Of a stretch of 64,000 nt of DNA, positions 62,501 to 64,000 are shown piece after piece (position 1 is the first letter of the stretch; the number at the start of each line of letters is the position of its first letter). The notes under the pieces were generated by a model that ran no database searches, had not been told where the DNA came from, and saw nothing but the letters and a program-made list of their open reading frames with translations. The stretch is from Alligator mississippiensis (taxonomy: Eukaryota; Chordata; Crocodylia; Alligatoridae): assembly GCF_030867095.1 (NCBI RefSeq), contig NC_081824.1:236680719-236744718 (forward strand), in the 5' to 3' direction. The position numbers and the translations under genes were made by a program.

Positions 62501-63649
62501 ACCTATGGTGGGAAGAAGTAGATTAGTTAAATGGAGAACATAAGGCTACTTTACTGAATTCTGTATCTAATTGAAATGGCAAATCTAAGGAACATGTTTT
62601 GCAAAAGTAAGAACTGATTTTCAAGTACAACTCTACACATTTAAAACATGGAAATATATCTAAAGCAGGCCATTGAAACAGCTTTCACCCTACTTGTATG
62701 CATCACACACGAAGAGGTGTCTTTATTATTATACCATGTAAAATCCACTTAGGTGTTGGTAAGTAATTACCTGACCTATACTATTTTCACCTTAAGAGAC
62801 AAATGGTCTAGAAAGGACCTTAATGTTTGAATGTTCTTGTAGTACTTGTATTGCTTCATAATCTCTGGCAAAATTAATGTCCTCTTGCAACCTCAAAATC
62901 TGGAAATGAAAATGTCAATAATGCTTTTCAGTTTCCCTGAACTAAATAACACCTAAAATAAAATATGGCAGCACTGAAAATGATCCTTTCTAAGGACTCA
63001 AGGTCCCAGAACCTGACTAAAACATCTGGGTCATCTGCTACTACAGGTCAAAAACAGGTGGTCAGTTGATTACTCTGCCTTTTATAGCCCAGCCCTTCAA
63101 ATGTTCTCTCTGTTGTATACATGTAGTAGAAAAGGTGGTAAGAGAAGCAAGAGCATTCCAGCAGACACCGTTCTTGGAAGGTTCCACCAGTCCACTGCAT
63201 ACGGTCAAGCACAGTGAATCCACAAGAATGGGAATATATAGAGGCCACTGAAACAAAGTTGGTTCTGCATTGCAATGAAAAGAAGTCCTTCAAAAAGACA
63301 GATAATACTAAAAAGTTATCCTGTGAGAATGTTAACATTTCCCTAGTCTCCCTAATGGAGTATATTAGGATCCCTTACTTTGTCACATTAGAGAACACAC
63401 CATTTATATATAGTGCTCTTTGCTTTCTCTTTTAACTAGGCTTGGTGTAGAGCAAAGGAATGGCCTTGTTCAAAAAAATTAAAGATTTTGTTTTAAAATA
63501 GGGTGCTGATACATATGACTTTAATAATTATAAAAAACCTTAAAGAGAAACTTATCAATGTCATAACCCAGTGAGTTTGGTGCCTCGGCACTATGGAATT
63601 TTCTTGACGCATGAGAGCCTCTTGCACAGCGAGGGTTTCTACTGCATAG
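62501..63649 (-). other. No feature recognised before the CpG-rich edge
   Basis: AT-rich; open frames at 63048-63435 are unsupported. ZC3H6 exon 1 was searched for here and not found. Confidence 0.4.
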
Positions 63650-64000
63650 AGAACCCGCGTGCAGGAGAGAGTTCCCGCCACTTTGCAGCTGTCTTTGCAG
63701 GATGCATTTTCTCTTTGCAGCACAGAAATGCACGGTGCAAAGAGTTCCCGCCATTCGGATGCAAATGTGCGCCCCACAATTGGCTAGTGCTAAATTATTC
63801 ACACGTGGCAGCTGGTAATTGGCTTGCTGGCTGTTTAAAAACTAGCGCGACTTCCGCCCAAGTCGAAGAGCTTTGAGCACGCTGCAGAGTGCCTCTTAGA
63901 GATCCGACTTGCGGCTAGCTGGTCAATAGACTGATCACCTATCGATCCTTCTTCCCGTCGCCGAACGCAGTCCCAGACGTACCCTTTTCCCCGCCGGCTT
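63650..64000. promoter_or_regulatory. CpG-rich promoter-like region at the right edge
   Basis: CpG content rises sharply compared with the preceding 17 kb. Visible sites: two E2F-like TTCCCGCC (63672-63679 and 63745-63752), two inverted CCAAT boxes ATTGG (63779-63783 and 63818-63822), an E-box CACGTG (63802-63807) and an ETS-like CTTCCG. Inference: this is the edge of the ZC3H6 promoter, possibly shared head-to-head with a divergent gene (in mammals ZC3H8 is the divergent neighbour, from memory). No start codon matching ZC3H6 exon 1 is seen here. Confidence 0.45.

Noticed and set aside
63841..64000. Possible ZC3H6 exon 1 on the minus strand
   Set aside because: No ATG followed by the expected short coding stretch; only GT-containing donor-like sites were found, so at most it is noncoding.
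1..64000. CRISPR arrays, operons, ribosome binding sites, phage or bacterial systems
   Set aside because: Spliced vertebrate exons and CR1 retrotransposons show a eukaryotic nuclear sequence; no regularly spaced repeats occur.
1..64000. tRNA, rRNA or endogenous retrovirus copies
   Set aside because: No cloverleaf, rRNA core motif, LTR pair or retroviral protein motif was recognised by eye; a covariance or profile search would be needed to exclude small ones.

Overview
The window is vertebrate nuclear DNA, AT-rich and dominated by interspersed repeats. It carries one recognisable gene, ZC3H6 (a CCCH zinc-finger protein), on the minus strand. Eleven coding exons can be placed by splice sites, reading phase and protein similarity, from 46879 down to the TAG stop at 8506. 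All exon phases agree and give 1178 visible residues, close to the roughly 1,190 of the mammalian protein as I remember it. Only the first coding exon (about ten residues) was not found. It is probably at or beyond the right edge, where a CpG-rich, promoter-like stretch begins near 63650. The many CR1 LINEs, the hAT elements with 8-bp target duplications, a Penelope-like element, and MITEs with TGGGC..GTCTACA ends (as remembered from crocodilian genomes) point to a sauropsid, most likely a crocodilian and less likely a turtle. The species call is inference.

Layout, left to right. 1-7540: sequence downstream of ZC3H6, with CR1 fragments and one long decayed CR1/L3-like LINE (3850-6655). 7545-8505: probable 3' UTR. 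8506-10007: last exon, with about eleven DPR(L) repeats. 10008-16455: intron 11, a nest in which a plus-strand CR1 and two hAT elements sit inside an older minus-strand CR1. 16456-21985: seven exons (phases all consistent) with the zinc-finger exons at the right; the intron splitting the zinc-finger block (19287-20324) has AT-AC ends and U12-type signals. 21986-39778: introns 5 and 4 around exon 5, with several DNA transposons, CR1 copies and a Penelope-like element broken by four later insertions (32985-37560). 39779-46879: exons 4, 3 and 2. 46880-64000: intron 1 or upstream sequence, with MITEs, a long foldback at 57.7 kb, an L2-like LINE relic, a transposon-in-transposon at 61.4 kb, and the promoter-like right edge.

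The exons together encode an acidic and then lysine/arginine-rich N-terminus, an RG-rich linker, three CCCH zinc fingers, a proline-rich middle, and a long DPR-repeat tail. This is the arrangement of the ZC3H4/ZC3H6/Su(s) family of nuclear RNA-binding proteins. No other host protein-coding gene, tRNA, rRNA or CRISPR array was recognised. The remaining open reading frames are retrotransposon remnants or chance frames.
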